A stretch of DNA of 64,000 bases from Pyxidicoccus caerfyrddinensis (lineage in GTDB: Bacteria; Myxococcota; Myxococcia; Myxococcales; Myxococcaceae): positions 434,001 to 498,000 of the forward strand of contig NZ_JAAIYA010000008.1 of the NCBI RefSeq assembly GCF_010894405.1, in the 5' to 3' direction. Positions 8,919-16,858 of this stretch are shown here, piece after piece; the first letter of the stretch is position 1; each line of letters begins with the position of its first letter. The notes beneath the pieces are model-generated. The model ran no database searches. It was not told where the DNA came from and was given only the letters and a program-made list of their open reading frames with translations. Position numbers and translations under genes: made by a program.

Positions 8919-9511
8919 GACGCGGACGCTCCCCCCGGCCGTGCGCTCGGCTGGGCCATCGGCTTCAGCCCGCACGAGGCGGAGAAGCCCTCCGACTCGA
9001 TGCCCAGGGCGGTGTTGGAGCGGGTCGTCAGGTTGGCGAACCCGATCACAGTGGTGAGCTCGATGAGCGCTGCGGCACCGAGCTGCTTCCTCAGGCTCGC
9101 GACCATCTCGTCGGTCACCGTGGGGGGCGTCTGGCTCATCGCCTCGGCATACCCCAGCACCTCCCGCTCCAGCGAGGTGAACACGTTCGACTCCCGCCAC
9201 CGTGGGATCTCCCGCGCCTTGTCCACGTCCAACCCATGGTTGTGGGCCATGAAGTAGTTGAAGTCCAGGCACCACGAGCAGCCCACCAGCGACGCCACCG
9301 CCATGTGCGCGTACGACTTCAGGCTCTCGTCGCACTGGTCCCACTTCTGTAGCTTCTGCCCGAAGCCCATGCTGGCCTTGAGCACCGGCAGGTGGTGCCA
9401 CATCACGCCGAGCGACTCGGGGACCTGACCGAACGTCCTGCCGGCGAACTTCTTCACTATCGCGCCGTAGAGTCCGGTGATCTCCTTCGGGGGGATCCTG
9501 GGCGAGGTCAT
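8915..9511 (-). CDS. Carboxymuconolactone decarboxylase/AhpD-like protein, ECF41 partner
   Basis: 198 residues of the alpha-helical CMD/AhpD fold. The CxxC-like GCSWCLDFNY followed by an H (MAHNHG) is the redox site pattern of AhpD-like members. It is immediately upstream of and overlaps the ECF41 sigma gene, the standard arrangement in which the sigma factor controls a CMD-family, oxidoreductase or epimerase gene. ATG 9511 has AGGAG seven bases upstream and was preferred to the first in-frame start at 9601. The natural substrate is unknown; a role in redox or peroxide handling is possible. Confidence 0.9.
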   Translation of the reverse strand: MTSPRIPPKEITGLYGAIVKKFAGRTFGQVPESLGVMWHHLPVLKASMGFGQKLQKWDQCDESLKSYAHMAVASLVGCSWCLDFNYFMAHNHGLDVDKAREIPRWRESNVFTSLEREVLGYAEAMSQTPPTVTDEMVASLRKQLGAAALIELTTVIGFANLTTRSNTALGIESEGFSASCGLKPMAQPSARPGGASAS

Positions 9512-9551
9512 GTCTTCTCCTGGTGTCTGTATCGGGTTCCGTCGACATGGA

Positions 9552-9578
9552 GACACCGGACGCCCGCGGGATGTGACA
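9552..9578 (-). promoter_or_regulatory. ECF41-type promoter, TGTCACA-N16-TGTC
   Basis: Read on the minus strand, TGTCACA lies at 9578-9572 and TGTC at 9555-9552, 16 bases apart, about 40 bases upstream of the decarboxylase start codon. The reported ECF41 consensus is TGTCACA-N16-CGTC, so only one base of the -10 element differs. Confidence 0.7.
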
Positions 9579-9603
9579 TCCGGGCCGGATATCCTCGTCA
9601 CCC

Positions 9604-9711
9604 GTGGCTGACGCCGAGTTCCTCTACTCCGACATGCGCCCCACCGGTAAGGGTAAGGAGGACACGCACTACCGGTTGCTCACAACCGAGGGGGCTCCAC
9701 TGCGTGAGTAG
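9604..9711 (+). pseudogene. N-terminal remnant resembling class I fumarate hydratase
   Basis: A 35-codon frame starting with GTG reads EFLYSDMRPTGKGKED, then THYRLLTTEG, and stops. The pattern (aromatic-Y-x-D/E-M/L-x-P-x-G, then YRLLT) resembles the extreme N-terminus of class I iron-sulfur fumarases, which are about 500 residues long. Nothing else of a fumarase follows; the next gene begins 42 bases later. I read it as a leftover from a deletion. The assignment is from memory of the family N-terminus only. Confidence 0.45.
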
Positions 9712-9753
9712 ACTACGCTGGCCCCCGTTCCACTCACTCGACAGGGGTCTCTC

Positions 9754-10041
9754 ATGAAGCGTTCTCTTGTTGTGATGGCGGCGTTCCTCGGCCTCTCCCT
9801 CATGGCATGTGGCGGCGCAGACACCGGGCCGGAGAGCGAGGCCACGCCTGCGGACGGTGCGGAGGCGACGGTCTCCCAGTTCGAAACCTGTACCGGCTAC
9901 AAGGCGTGCAGTTCGATTGCGAACACGTTCTGCTCGCCCGTGGGCGCGACGACGCATTGCTGCGCCAGCAACGGCACCACCAGTGACCTCATCTGCGCCC
10001 GCACCAGCACGTCCTCCGCGGCGCGGTGGCTTTACTACTGA
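9754..10041 (+). CDS. Small Cys-containing lipoprotein
   Basis: 95 residues with a lipoprotein signal (lipobox LMAC-G) preceded by AGGGG before the ATG. The mature part is short and polar and carries six further Cys residues (CTGYKAC, FC, HCC, IC), so disulfide bonding is likely. It ends in RWLYY. I do not recognise a named family. Small secreted Cys-containing proteins of this form are common in myxobacteria. It is single, facing a hairpin and the convergent lipoprotein gene. Confidence 0.7.
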   Translation: MKRSLVVMAAFLGLSLMACGGADTGPESEATPADGAEATVSQFETCTGYKACSSIANTFCSPVGATTHCCASNGTTSDLICARTSTSSAARWLYY

Positions 10042-10131
10042 GCCCCGCACCGGTCCGCGCTCGCGCGGCGTGAGTTCCCACGGCTCCGGGGTTTGTCTTT
10101 ACATTTGCAACTCGAATACCCTTGCAGGGTT

Positions 10132-10164
10132 CCTCCAACCTGCAGGGGTCTCTGAGGTTGGAGG
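10132..10164. terminator. 10-bp perfect stem-loop between convergent genes
   Basis: CCTCCAACCT at 10132-10141 pairs perfectly with AGGTTGGAGG at 10155-10164 across a 13-base loop. It lies between the ends of two convergent genes, so it probably serves as a two-way terminator. There is no strong T tract on either side. Confidence 0.6.
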
Positions 10165-10176
10165 CGCAGGAGTTGC

Positions 10177-10728
10177 TCAAGGCGCGCTCAATGCCTGCAC
10201 GACCAGGACATCCAGCTCGATGACATCGCCTGGGGCACCCTCGGTGCCTGTCACCTCCACCCCCACCCGTTCCGTTCCGGCCGGGGCCGTCAGCTCGCGA
10301 GCGGTCCGAACCCACTCCGCGGAAAGCACCGGGCTGGAGAGCAGCTCCGACTGCAGCTCCCGGCCGCCTGCATCGCGCCAGCTGACCCGCATCTGGGCGA
10401 CCAGTGAGCGTTCCGGCGTCCCGCGTGCCCAGAAAGAAGCGCGGTGCGCCCCCGGGGATGCGGCAAACCCCGGCCAGTTGTCGAGTTGGATGCCCCAGCC
10501 GTACAGCTCGCTCACCTCCACGCGCATGCCCGCTTCGCCGTCTCTCGCAGCGGTAGGCTCTCTCGAAACGGCCACCGAGTACCACGCGGCCCACTGTCCG
10601 AGCCCGGTCTCGAGGGAAGCCGTCTCGGCGTCGAGCAGATTGGAGTGGGGGGAATGGTCGATGATGGCCGGCTCGCAGGCGGTGAGCGCCGCGACCAGCG
10701 ACAGCATGCTCCAGCGTCCCAGTCTCAT
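10177..10728 (-). CDS. Lipoprotein with carbohydrate-binding-like fold, last gene of ECF operon
   Basis: 183 residues. The signal peptide ends in LVAALTACE, giving a lipidated Cys. The mature part has the beta-sandwich look of CBM4/CenC-like modules (LETGLGQWAAWYSV near the start, then alternating strands with FWARGTPE and WVRTARELTAP). This is a fold-level guess. Its ATG overlaps the stop of the FecR gene (ATGA), so it is translated with the regulator. In the operon it could be the surface ligand-binding component that signals through FecR (inference). Confidence 0.7.
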   Translation of the reverse strand: MRLGRWSMLSLVAALTACEPAIIDHSPHSNLLDAETASLETGLGQWAAWYSVAVSREPTAARDGEAGMRVEVSELYGWGIQLDNWPGFAASPGAHRASFWARGTPERSLVAQMRVSWRDAGGRELQSELLSSPVLSAEWVRTARELTAPAGTERVGVEVTGTEGAPGDVIELDVLVVQALSAP

Positions 10729-11735
10729 CGCTCTGTCTCGCGTTCGCCGGCCTGACAAGACAGCGTCCCACGGGCACGCTGGACCGCCTCCGCATAGCGC
10801 CCACGCCGGAACTGTCGTTCGTGCCGGACCCAATGCGCGCAGGCGCGCTGCGCGTCTTTGAGCTGGTACGTGAGCAACGAGCCCAGCTCGAAGCTGAGGT
10901 GCTCCCGCGTCGCCGCTGGCTGCTTGCGCATCGCCGCCTCGAGGTGCCGCGCCGCTTGCTCGAACTCGCGCCGACCGCGAAGGACCTCCAACTCTCGCAA
11001 GATTTCGTCCACGCTCGGGGCACGGGCAGCCGCAACGGGTGGTCGGGAGGAGGCGCCCCCCGGGCTGGACGTCGCCAGTGGCTGGGGCGGCTCCGGCTCG
11101 GAAGGCGCTGGCTCGGCCACCGGCCACTCCAACGTCTGCCCCACCCGCAGCTGAACCACCTCACCCGTGAGCCGACGGAAGACAATGGCGCCTTCGTGCA
11201 GGGTGACCGCTCCACCCGCTTCCCGCTCCTCCACCGTGAAGCGCGTGCCCATGACCTCAATGGCCCCGCCTGACACGAGCACGACAGCGGGGGGTGCACC
11301 TGGCTTTCGGCGCTTCACCGAGAACTCCGCGCGGCCGCGGACCAGTCGCACCCCCGACGGTTCACGATGAACGACGAGCGGCCCCAGGTTTCGGAGGGTG
11401 ATGCCTCGGGCCGCGTCCACCAGGGAGGCCTCACCCATCTGGATTTCCACACCCGCGGCGTCTTCCCGCACCTTCAGGTCGGGAGTGGCCTGCGCGAGTT
11501 CGAGCCCCCCCAGCGAGCGGGCGGACGGAGTGCGCCAGAAGAACACCGCGAGGACCAGCGCCACTGCCGACGCGGCGAGCATCCACCACGCAGGACGTCT
11601 GTGCCGTGCCGGCTTCGACTCGCGTGCGTCCCGCAGCCGCGACCACAGCCGGGCCCGGGCGGCCGGGGACATCCCCTGCTCGCGGCGGAGCTGGTCTTCA
11701 CGCCGGAGCTCGGCGCGGAAGTCACGAGGAGCCAT
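10725..11735 (-). CDS. FecR-domain transmembrane regulator (candidate anti-sigma factor)
   Basis: 336 residues. It has a charged N-terminal cytoplasmic part of about 45 residues, one membrane segment (WWMLAASAVALVLAVFFW), then a FecR domain. The FecR core has the typical VMGTRFTVEE and VTLHEGAIVFRRLTGEVVQLRVGQ strands. A Pro/Ala-rich linker and a helical, TPR-like C-terminal part with conserved E-L pairs follow. It overlaps the ECF sigma gene by 14 bases and the downstream lipoprotein by four. FecR proteins receive an envelope signal and control the cognate ECF sigma factor. No TonB receptor is adjacent, so the signal here is unlikely to be a classical ferric siderophore. Confidence 0.85.
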   Translation of the reverse strand: MAPRDFRAELRREDQLRREQGMSPAARARLWSRLRDARESKPARHRRPAWWMLAASAVALVLAVFFWRTPSARSLGGLELAQATPDLKVREDAAGVEIQMGEASLVDAARGITLRNLGPLVVHREPSGVRLVRGRAEFSVKRRKPGAPPAVVLVSGGAIEVMGTRFTVEEREAGGAVTLHEGAIVFRRLTGEVVQLRVGQTLEWPVAEPAPSEPEPPQPLATSSPGGASSRPPVAAARAPSVDEILRELEVLRGRREFEQAARHLEAAMRKQPAATREHLSFELGSLLTYQLKDAQRACAHWVRHERQFRRGRYAEAVQRARGTLSCQAGERETER

Positions 11736-12282
11736 CGTCCACCTTCCATCCCCAGGCCGACAGACGCTCCTGGGCGCGGCTGATCAACTTCGACACGTAG
11801 CCCTCTGACAGCGAGAGGAGCTGGGCAATTTCGCGCTGGCTCAGGTCATCCAGCATCTTCAAACCCATCACCACGCGCTCCTGCCCCGGCAAGCGGTCCA
11901 GCGCCGCCGTGGCGCTGCGCACCGCCTCTCGCCGCTCGAGGGCCGCCTCGGGCGTGGACTCCGTCTCCGTGCGCTGCGGCGGAAACAGGAAGTCGGCGAC
12001 GCGCCGTCGAAACGTGTTCTCGCGCCGCAAGGTGGAGATCGCCACGTTCTGCGTGACGCGAAACAGCCAGCCCCTCACGTCCTCCTCGCGCAGCCAGGCT
12101 CGGTGCTCCCAGGCCTTGAGGAAGACATCGTGGGTGACGTCTTCGGCCCAGCCCGAGCGGCCGGCCGCATACCGCTTGGCCCAGAAGAAGACAGCCTCGG
12201 AGTGCTCCTCATAGAGCGTATCGAACGACACAGGTCGGGCAGGCAGGGCGGGCGGGGCCTTGGAGTGGGGAGCGTGCGACAT
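11722..12282 (-). CDS. ECF sigma-70 factor, first gene of sigma-FecR-lipoprotein operon
   Basis: 186 residues with both ECF domains: region 2 (YEEHSEAVFFWAKRYA, then AEDVTHDVFLKAWEH) and region 4 (LDRLPGQERVVMGLKML, then LSQREIAQLLSLSEGYVSK). No extra domain is present. The ATG at 12282 lies 16 bases after the 3' end of a bipartite motif that recurs upstream of the divergent DUF1592 gene, pointing to self-activation and to that operon as a target. It overlaps the downstream FecR gene. Confidence 0.93.
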   Translation of the reverse strand: MSHAPHSKAPPALPARPVSFDTLYEEHSEAVFFWAKRYAAGRSGWAEDVTHDVFLKAWEHRAWLREEDVRGWLFRVTQNVAISTLRRENTFRRRVADFLFPPQRTETESTPEAALERREAVRSATAALDRLPGQERVVMGLKMLDDLSQREIAQLLSLSEGYVSKLISRAQERLSAWGWKVDDGSS

Positions 12283-12297
12283 CCAGCACCTGGGGAC

Positions 12298-12326
12298 CTA
12301 CGATTGGAGCCGGAGAAACTTTCCTC
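12298..12326 (-). promoter_or_regulatory. Candidate ECF promoter of the sigma operon, GAGGAAAGTTT-N13-CGTAG
   Basis: On the minus strand GAGGAAAGTTT spans 12326-12316 and CGTAG spans 12302-12298, with exactly 13 bases between. It has the GGAA-rich -35 and CGT-like -10 form of ECF promoters. The same two elements with the same spacing occur at 13338-13366 on the plus strand. Confidence 0.75.
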
Positions 12327-12331
12327 GAAGG

Positions 12332-13255
12332 TTACGGCTGCCAGGAGAGGTTGGCGCCGGTTTCGAGCCTCGCGCCTCCCCGCGACCACAGCGTTCCGCC
12401 CTCGCTCACATGGGACATGGGCCTCAGCAGGCCCAGGGCCACGCGCAACTCCGCCGCGAGGCGCTCGGTGAACCTCCACCGGAGCTTCATCCGGGCCCAG
12501 CCTGCGGGAGACAGCTGCGTACCCGCTTGGGCCGACACCCAGGGGTCCGCGAGCTGGAAGGTGTGGAGGACGAGGCCCACGCCCGCGCCAGGTTCTATCT
12601 GAAGGCGCTCCGCTACGGAGCGCCGATAACTGAAGAAGGCGCCACCTTGCACCTCGAACACGGTCAGCGCTGCGCCGCGAGCTCCCCCGAGCCCCGCCTC
12701 CGCCTCGAGGCCGAACACCCCCAGGCCGCGCCTGATGGAGAGCAGGAGGTGTGGGTCGACCGCGGGTCCACGCCAGAGCGAACCCAGGCCCAGGCTCAGG
12801 TCCAGCTCGGAGCGCAGTGGGGCGGAAGCCACCGCCACGGGAGGCGGGAGCGCGGGCTCGGGAGGCGGGGGCACAGGCGCGGGCGGGGGCGGCTCCGGCT
12901 CGGGCTTCAGCGCCCGCGTCATCTCCGAGAGCTTCTGGGCGATTTCCAGGTGAAGCTCCGCGAGCGAACCCCGCCCCACCCGAACGCGCTGCTCGACCCG
13001 TTGCCGCGGCCCGACTGCCTCGAGCCGCAGTCCTTCTGGAGTGCGGCTTGCGCGCAGTCGAAGCTGCGCCGGGCGCTCCGGAGAGACGACCGCGAAGCCC
13101 TCCTGTATCAACCGGAGCGCCACCTTTCGCTCCAGCTCCACGCCGTCCCACCGCCGATAGTCCTGGTCGGACAGGGGACGAAGGTCGAAGGAAACGGACA
13201 CCGCCGGGGCCTGGGTCAGGAAGACGAGGGAGAGCGCGCTGAGCAGAGCGGTCAT
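12332..13255 (-). CDS. Exported protein with C-terminal barrel-like region, upstream of the ECF sigma
   Basis: 307 residues. A signal peptide (LLSALSLVFLTQAPAVS) is followed by a globular part to about residue 110. Next comes a long Pro/Glu/Ala linker (KPEPEPPPPAPVPPPPEP), then a C-terminal half of alternating hydrophobic strands (LDLSLGLGSLWRG, FGLEAEAGLGG). That half resembles an outer-membrane beta-barrel. ATG 13255 was chosen because it starts the signal peptide. It lies 49 bases upstream of the sigma gene on the same strand, and the sigma promoter motif sits in that gap. I do not recognise a named family; it could be a surface sensor or cell-wall-spanning protein. Confidence 0.75.
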   Translation of the reverse strand: MTALLSALSLVFLTQAPAVSVSFDLRPLSDQDYRRWDGVELERKVALRLIQEGFAVVSPERPAQLRLRASRTPEGLRLEAVGPRQRVEQRVRVGRGSLAELHLEIAQKLSEMTRALKPEPEPPPPAPVPPPPEPALPPPVAVASAPLRSELDLSLGLGSLWRGPAVDPHLLLSIRRGLGVFGLEAEAGLGGARGAALTVFEVQGGAFFSYRRSVAERLQIEPGAGVGLVLHTFQLADPWVSAQAGTQLSPAGWARMKLRWRFTERLAAELRVALGLLRPMSHVSEGGTLWSRGGARLETGANLSWQP

Positions 13256-13337
13256 GCGGTGACGGTGAGAGTACCGTCGACCGTGGACCACAGCCAGCAT
13301 CGGCCGCCCGTGCACTCCTGCTGCCTGCCCTCACGGG

Positions 13338-13366
13338 GAGGAAAGTTTTTTCGGCCGCGCGCGTAG
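13338..13366 (+). promoter_or_regulatory. Candidate ECF promoter of the DUF1592-DUF1552 operon, GAGGAAAGTTT-N13-CGTAG
   Basis: GAGGAAAGTTT at 13338-13348 and CGTAG at 13362-13366 match the motif upstream of the ECF sigma gene in sequence and spacing. The CGTAG ends eight bases before the ATG at 13375, so a transcript starting at the usual distance would have almost no leader. Confidence 0.75.
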
Positions 13367-13374
13367 CTGGGGGC

Positions 13375-15168
13375 ATGACGTTTCCACGCTACGTGAGCCT
13401 CCTGCTTCTTTGCGCTGGCGCGGTCGCCTGTTCTGGCAGCGCCGAGCAAATCAGTCCCGGCGGAGACGACCCCCCCGGCGGAGACGATTCCGCTCCGCCG
13501 GCTTCGTCCGTGCCCATCCCCCCTGCGCCGGCGCAGTTCTCCTGCGACGCGAACGCCGTCCCCGCGGACCTGCCATTGCCCAGGCTGTCCCGGACGCAGC
13601 TGGCGAACTCGCTTCGCTTCGCCATTGCCCGCGCATTGCCGAACGAGGCGGACGCCATCTGGACGAAGATTGAGCCCGTCTTCGCCCGGTACCCCACGGA
13701 CCAGCGCACACCCGCGCCCGGTGACTTGAAGGGCGGCTACAGCCGGCTGGACCAGTCCATCCAGCAGTCCCAGGTCGACGTCATGTACGACCTGGGGAAA
13801 ACCGTGGCCCAGGAGCTCACCAGCAGCGACGCGCGCCGCAACGCCCTCCTGGGCAGCTGCGCGAGCGACAGCCAGACCGGCAACGACCGAGCCTGTCTGG
13901 AGACCTTCATCCGTGGATGGGGCTCCCGCGTCCTGCGCTACCCACTGCCGACGGCGGAGGTCACCGTCTTCGCGGACATCGCCGGGGCCACTCCGGTGGA
14001 CAGGGCGGCGGTGGCCGACGTCATCACCACGCTCCTGAGCTCGCCCTGGTTCCTCTACCGGGTCGAGCATGGAACGAATGCCAGCCAGTCGGTGAGCCCT
14101 CTCTCCGCGTTCGAGCTGGCCTCGAGGCTGTCCTATCAATTCTGGCAAGCGCCTCCAGACGACGCGCTCTGGGCCGCGGCGACCAATGGCTCACTCCTGA
14201 CTGCGAGCGGCTTCACTGCCGAGCTCAACCGGATGATGCAAAGCCCCCAGCTGCGAAGCTCGCTGCACGAGTTCGTCAGCGAGTGGCTGCGGCTCGAGGA
14301 GCTGCCGTCGCTGGTGGCGCTCCGGAACGACCCGGTCTACCAGGCCTTCGTCGGGGCGGAGATGCCCACGGACGCCGCACGCACCGCGATGTTCGAAGAC
14401 GTCCAGCTCTCTGCCTGGCAGACCGTCGTGTCGGGTGGCTCGGTGAGCGACTTCCTCCGCGACCGGAGGTCCTACACGGCGGACCCATTCCTGGCCTCCA
14501 TCTACGATGTGCCCGTCTGGAATGGGTCCGGTCCGGCGCCGGTCATCCCTTCCCAGAACCGCGGCGGGCTGCTGACACGCGCTGCGTTGCTGGCCACGGG
14601 AACCGCGTCGACGCGTCCCATCCACAAGGGGTACCTGGTGCGAAACGCACTGCTCTGCCAGCAGGTCGGAGCCCCACCTCCCAACGCCAGCGACAGGCCT
14701 CCCAAGCCGACCGACACCCTGACGACGCGACAGGTGGTGACCCAGCTCACCTCCGGAGGCAGCTGTGGTGGATGTCATAACCACACCATCAATCCGCCGG
14801 GCTTCGTGCTGGAAGGGTTCGATGCGCTCGGGCGAGAGCGCAGCGTGGAGCGGCTGTTCGACCCGCAGGGCCACGTGACCACCGCACCCTCGGTGGACAC
14901 CGTGGCGGAGATGCGGGTCTACGACGCCGAGTGGCGAGTCGTCTCCAACGCCGCCGAGCTCACGAAGATGCTCGATGACAGCCAGCTCTTCGAGTCCTGC
15001 GTCGCGCGGCACTACTTCCGCTTCTCGCACGCCCGCGTGGAGTCCACCGAGCGGGATGGCTGCCTGCTCTCGGAGATGGAGACGCTCGCGCGCAGCGGCG
15101 CGCCCATGTCCGACATGCTGAAGGCAGTCGCCAATCACCCCACATTCAAGCAGAGGAGCTTCCAGTGA
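13375..15168 (+). CDS. DUF1592/DUF1588-family lipoprotein with CxxCH motif
   Basis: 597 residues. The lipoprotein signal ends with GAVACSG, then an acidic Gly/Pro linker. The body shows the DUF1592-type core (LSYQFWQAPPDDALWAAA, FVSEWLRLEELP) and the DUF1588 block around residue 464, SCGGCHNHTINPPGFVLEGFD. That block includes a CxxCH that could bind haem or metal. A DUF1585-like C-terminus follows. These proteins are frequent in myxobacteria and planctomycetes and almost always precede a DUF1552 gene; their biochemical role is not established. The downstream DUF1552 gene begins with a GTG overlapping this stop (GTGA). An ECF-type promoter lies directly upstream. Confidence 0.9.
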   Translation: MTFPRYVSLLLLCAGAVACSGSAEQISPGGDDPPGGDDSAPPASSVPIPPAPAQFSCDANAVPADLPLPRLSRTQLANSLRFAIARALPNEADAIWTKIEPVFARYPTDQRTPAPGDLKGGYSRLDQSIQQSQVDVMYDLGKTVAQELTSSDARRNALLGSCASDSQTGNDRACLETFIRGWGSRVLRYPLPTAEVTVFADIAGATPVDRAAVADVITTLLSSPWFLYRVEHGTNASQSVSPLSAFELASRLSYQFWQAPPDDALWAAATNGSLLTASGFTAELNRMMQSPQLRSSLHEFVSEWLRLEELPSLVALRNDPVYQAFVGAEMPTDAARTAMFEDVQLSAWQTVVSGGSVSDFLRDRRSYTADPFLASIYDVPVWNGSGPAPVIPSQNRGGLLTRAALLATGTASTRPIHKGYLVRNALLCQQVGAPPPNASDRPPKPTDTLTTRQVVTQLTSGGSCGGCHNHTINPPGFVLEGFDALGRERSVERLFDPQGHVTTAPSVDTVAEMRVYDAEWRVVSNAAELTKMLDDSQLFESCVARHYFRFSHARVESTERDGCLLSEMETLARSGAPMSDMLKAVANHPTFKQRSFQ

Positions 15169-16772
15169 GCAGGACACCTGTCTTCCGAGTGGACCGCCGC
15201 ATGTTTCTGCGCGGCGCGGGCGGAGCCGTGCTGGCGTTGCCGCTGCTCCCATCGCTCTTGAGCCCCAGCGAAGCGAAAGCCCAGACGGCTCAGCGCCCGA
15301 AGTGTTTCGTGCACTTCCGCACCCCGCATGGCGCCATCTTCGGCGCGAACATGTGGCCGGCGGACCCGGCGCTGACACAGAGCCTGTTCTACGCGGACCA
15401 CGACGTCCGGCGAGGGACGCTGGCCGCGCCAGTCAACGCGAGCGGTGATGCGGTCATCAGTCGGGTGCTGACCGCGAGGTCGACGGTGCTCACGCCCACC
15501 CTCGTCTCGAAGATGAACATCCTGCGGGGCCTCGACTTCCCCCTGTACATGGGCCACAACTTCGGCGCCGCGCTGGGCTACTACGACTTCGACAAGCAGC
15601 GGCCCGACTCGCCTCGAGCGACCATCGACCAGGTGATGGCCTACTCTCCGGCCTTCTACCCGAGCGTCGCCTCCGTCCGGAATCGAAGCGTCGCCATCGC
15701 CGCCTCAGGCACCTCGAGCGGCAGCTGGGGGTACAGCACCGCCGGGGTTCGTTCCTCCGGGGTCGCTTCGAGCTCTATCAGCGGCACCGAGAGCTCGCTC
15801 GCCCTGTTCGACACCTTGCTGGCCGGCACCGGCAGCTCCGGCTCCTCCCGGGCACCGGTGGTGGACAAGATTCTCGAAAGCTACCGGCGGCTGCGCAACG
15901 GCAGCGGTCGGCTCTCGGCCGAGGACAAGACGCGACTGGACCAGCACATCGACGCAGTCGCGGAGCTGCAACGCCGGCTGGGGACCACCAGCACCGGCTG
16001 CCAGGTGCCGTCGCGGCCCACCACCGACAACCTGTCGCTTCGAAATTCGGGTTCCTTCGCGGGAGATCCTGCGAAGAACGTCGAATACTTCCGGCTCATC
16101 AACGAGGTGCTCGCAGTGGCGATGAACTGCGGCGTCTGTCGCATCGCCACCATCAGCATCGACGAGAACAACCAGAACCTGACGTTCACCACCCGCGCCC
16201 CACAGGGTGAAGACTGGCACAACAACGTCGTTCATCCGGCGACCGTGGCCGGGGCGAACCAGGACCTGGTGGTCCAGTTCAACCAGGTCTTCTTCTCGCA
16301 AGTGTTCCTCGACCTCGTCTCCCGTTTCGAGCGGTTCTCGAACGGCGCGGGTGGAACGCTGCTGGATGACTCGCTGGTCGCGTGGGCACAGGAGAACGGC
16401 AACACCCCACACTTCTCCTTCTCCGTCCCGGTGGTGACCGCCGGAAGCGCGGGAGGCGCCCTCAAGGCCGGCAGCTACTGCGACTACCGGAACATCACGC
16501 GCAAGGTGAGCGGAGACTCCAGCACGGGCAGCGAGGGCAACTCCCTGTGGGCAGGCCTCCTCTACAACCAGTGGCTCGGCACGGCGCTCCAAGCGATGGG
16601 CATCCCGACGACGGAGTGGAGCGAGCCCGACCATCCCGGCTACGGCTGGAAGGCGTCGTACCAGTCTGGCTACGAGTACTTCTTCACGAACAAAGGCTTC
16701 AGCTCGGCGCAGGCGTATCCGTCGTCGATGTGGCAGAAGACCGGAGAGCTGCTGCCGTTTCTCGCGCCGTAG
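15165..16772 (+). CDS. DUF1552-family protein with Tat-type signal
   Basis: 535 residues. It begins with a twin-arginine-like signal (VDRRMFLRGAGGAVLALPLLP), suggesting folded export. The body matches the DUF1552 family, which is related to DUF1501/sulfatase-like proteins: FRTPHGAIFGANMWP, LRGLDFPLYMGHN and DSLVAWAQENGN. The start is a GTG overlapping the DUF1592 stop, so translation is coupled. The two gene products probably act together in the envelope; the substrate is unknown. Confidence 0.9.
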   Translation: MSRTPVFRVDRRMFLRGAGGAVLALPLLPSLLSPSEAKAQTAQRPKCFVHFRTPHGAIFGANMWPADPALTQSLFYADHDVRRGTLAAPVNASGDAVISRVLTARSTVLTPTLVSKMNILRGLDFPLYMGHNFGAALGYYDFDKQRPDSPRATIDQVMAYSPAFYPSVASVRNRSVAIAASGTSSGSWGYSTAGVRSSGVASSSISGTESSLALFDTLLAGTGSSGSSRAPVVDKILESYRRLRNGSGRLSAEDKTRLDQHIDAVAELQRRLGTTSTGCQVPSRPTTDNLSLRNSGSFAGDPAKNVEYFRLINEVLAVAMNCGVCRIATISIDENNQNLTFTTRAPQGEDWHNNVVHPATVAGANQDLVVQFNQVFFSQVFLDLVSRFERFSNGAGGTLLDDSLVAWAQENGNTPHFSFSVPVVTAGSAGGALKAGSYCDYRNITRKVSGDSSTGSEGNSLWAGLLYNQWLGTALQAMGIPTTEWSEPDHPGYGWKASYQSGYEYFFTNKGFSSAQAYPSSMWQKTGELLPFLAP

Positions 16773-16858
16773 CCGACCCGAGGGTCCGGCGCGGCGACTC
16801 ATGGCGGGTGGACCCACTCCACTTCGAGGGGGGACTCCACATATCGCATACGGCGGCG

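Noticed and set aside
8919-9548. 5' extension of the ECF41 sigma frame to 534 codons
   Set aside because: The added part is a shadow of the decarboxylase-family gene in another frame; the ATGA overlap sets the real start at 8918.
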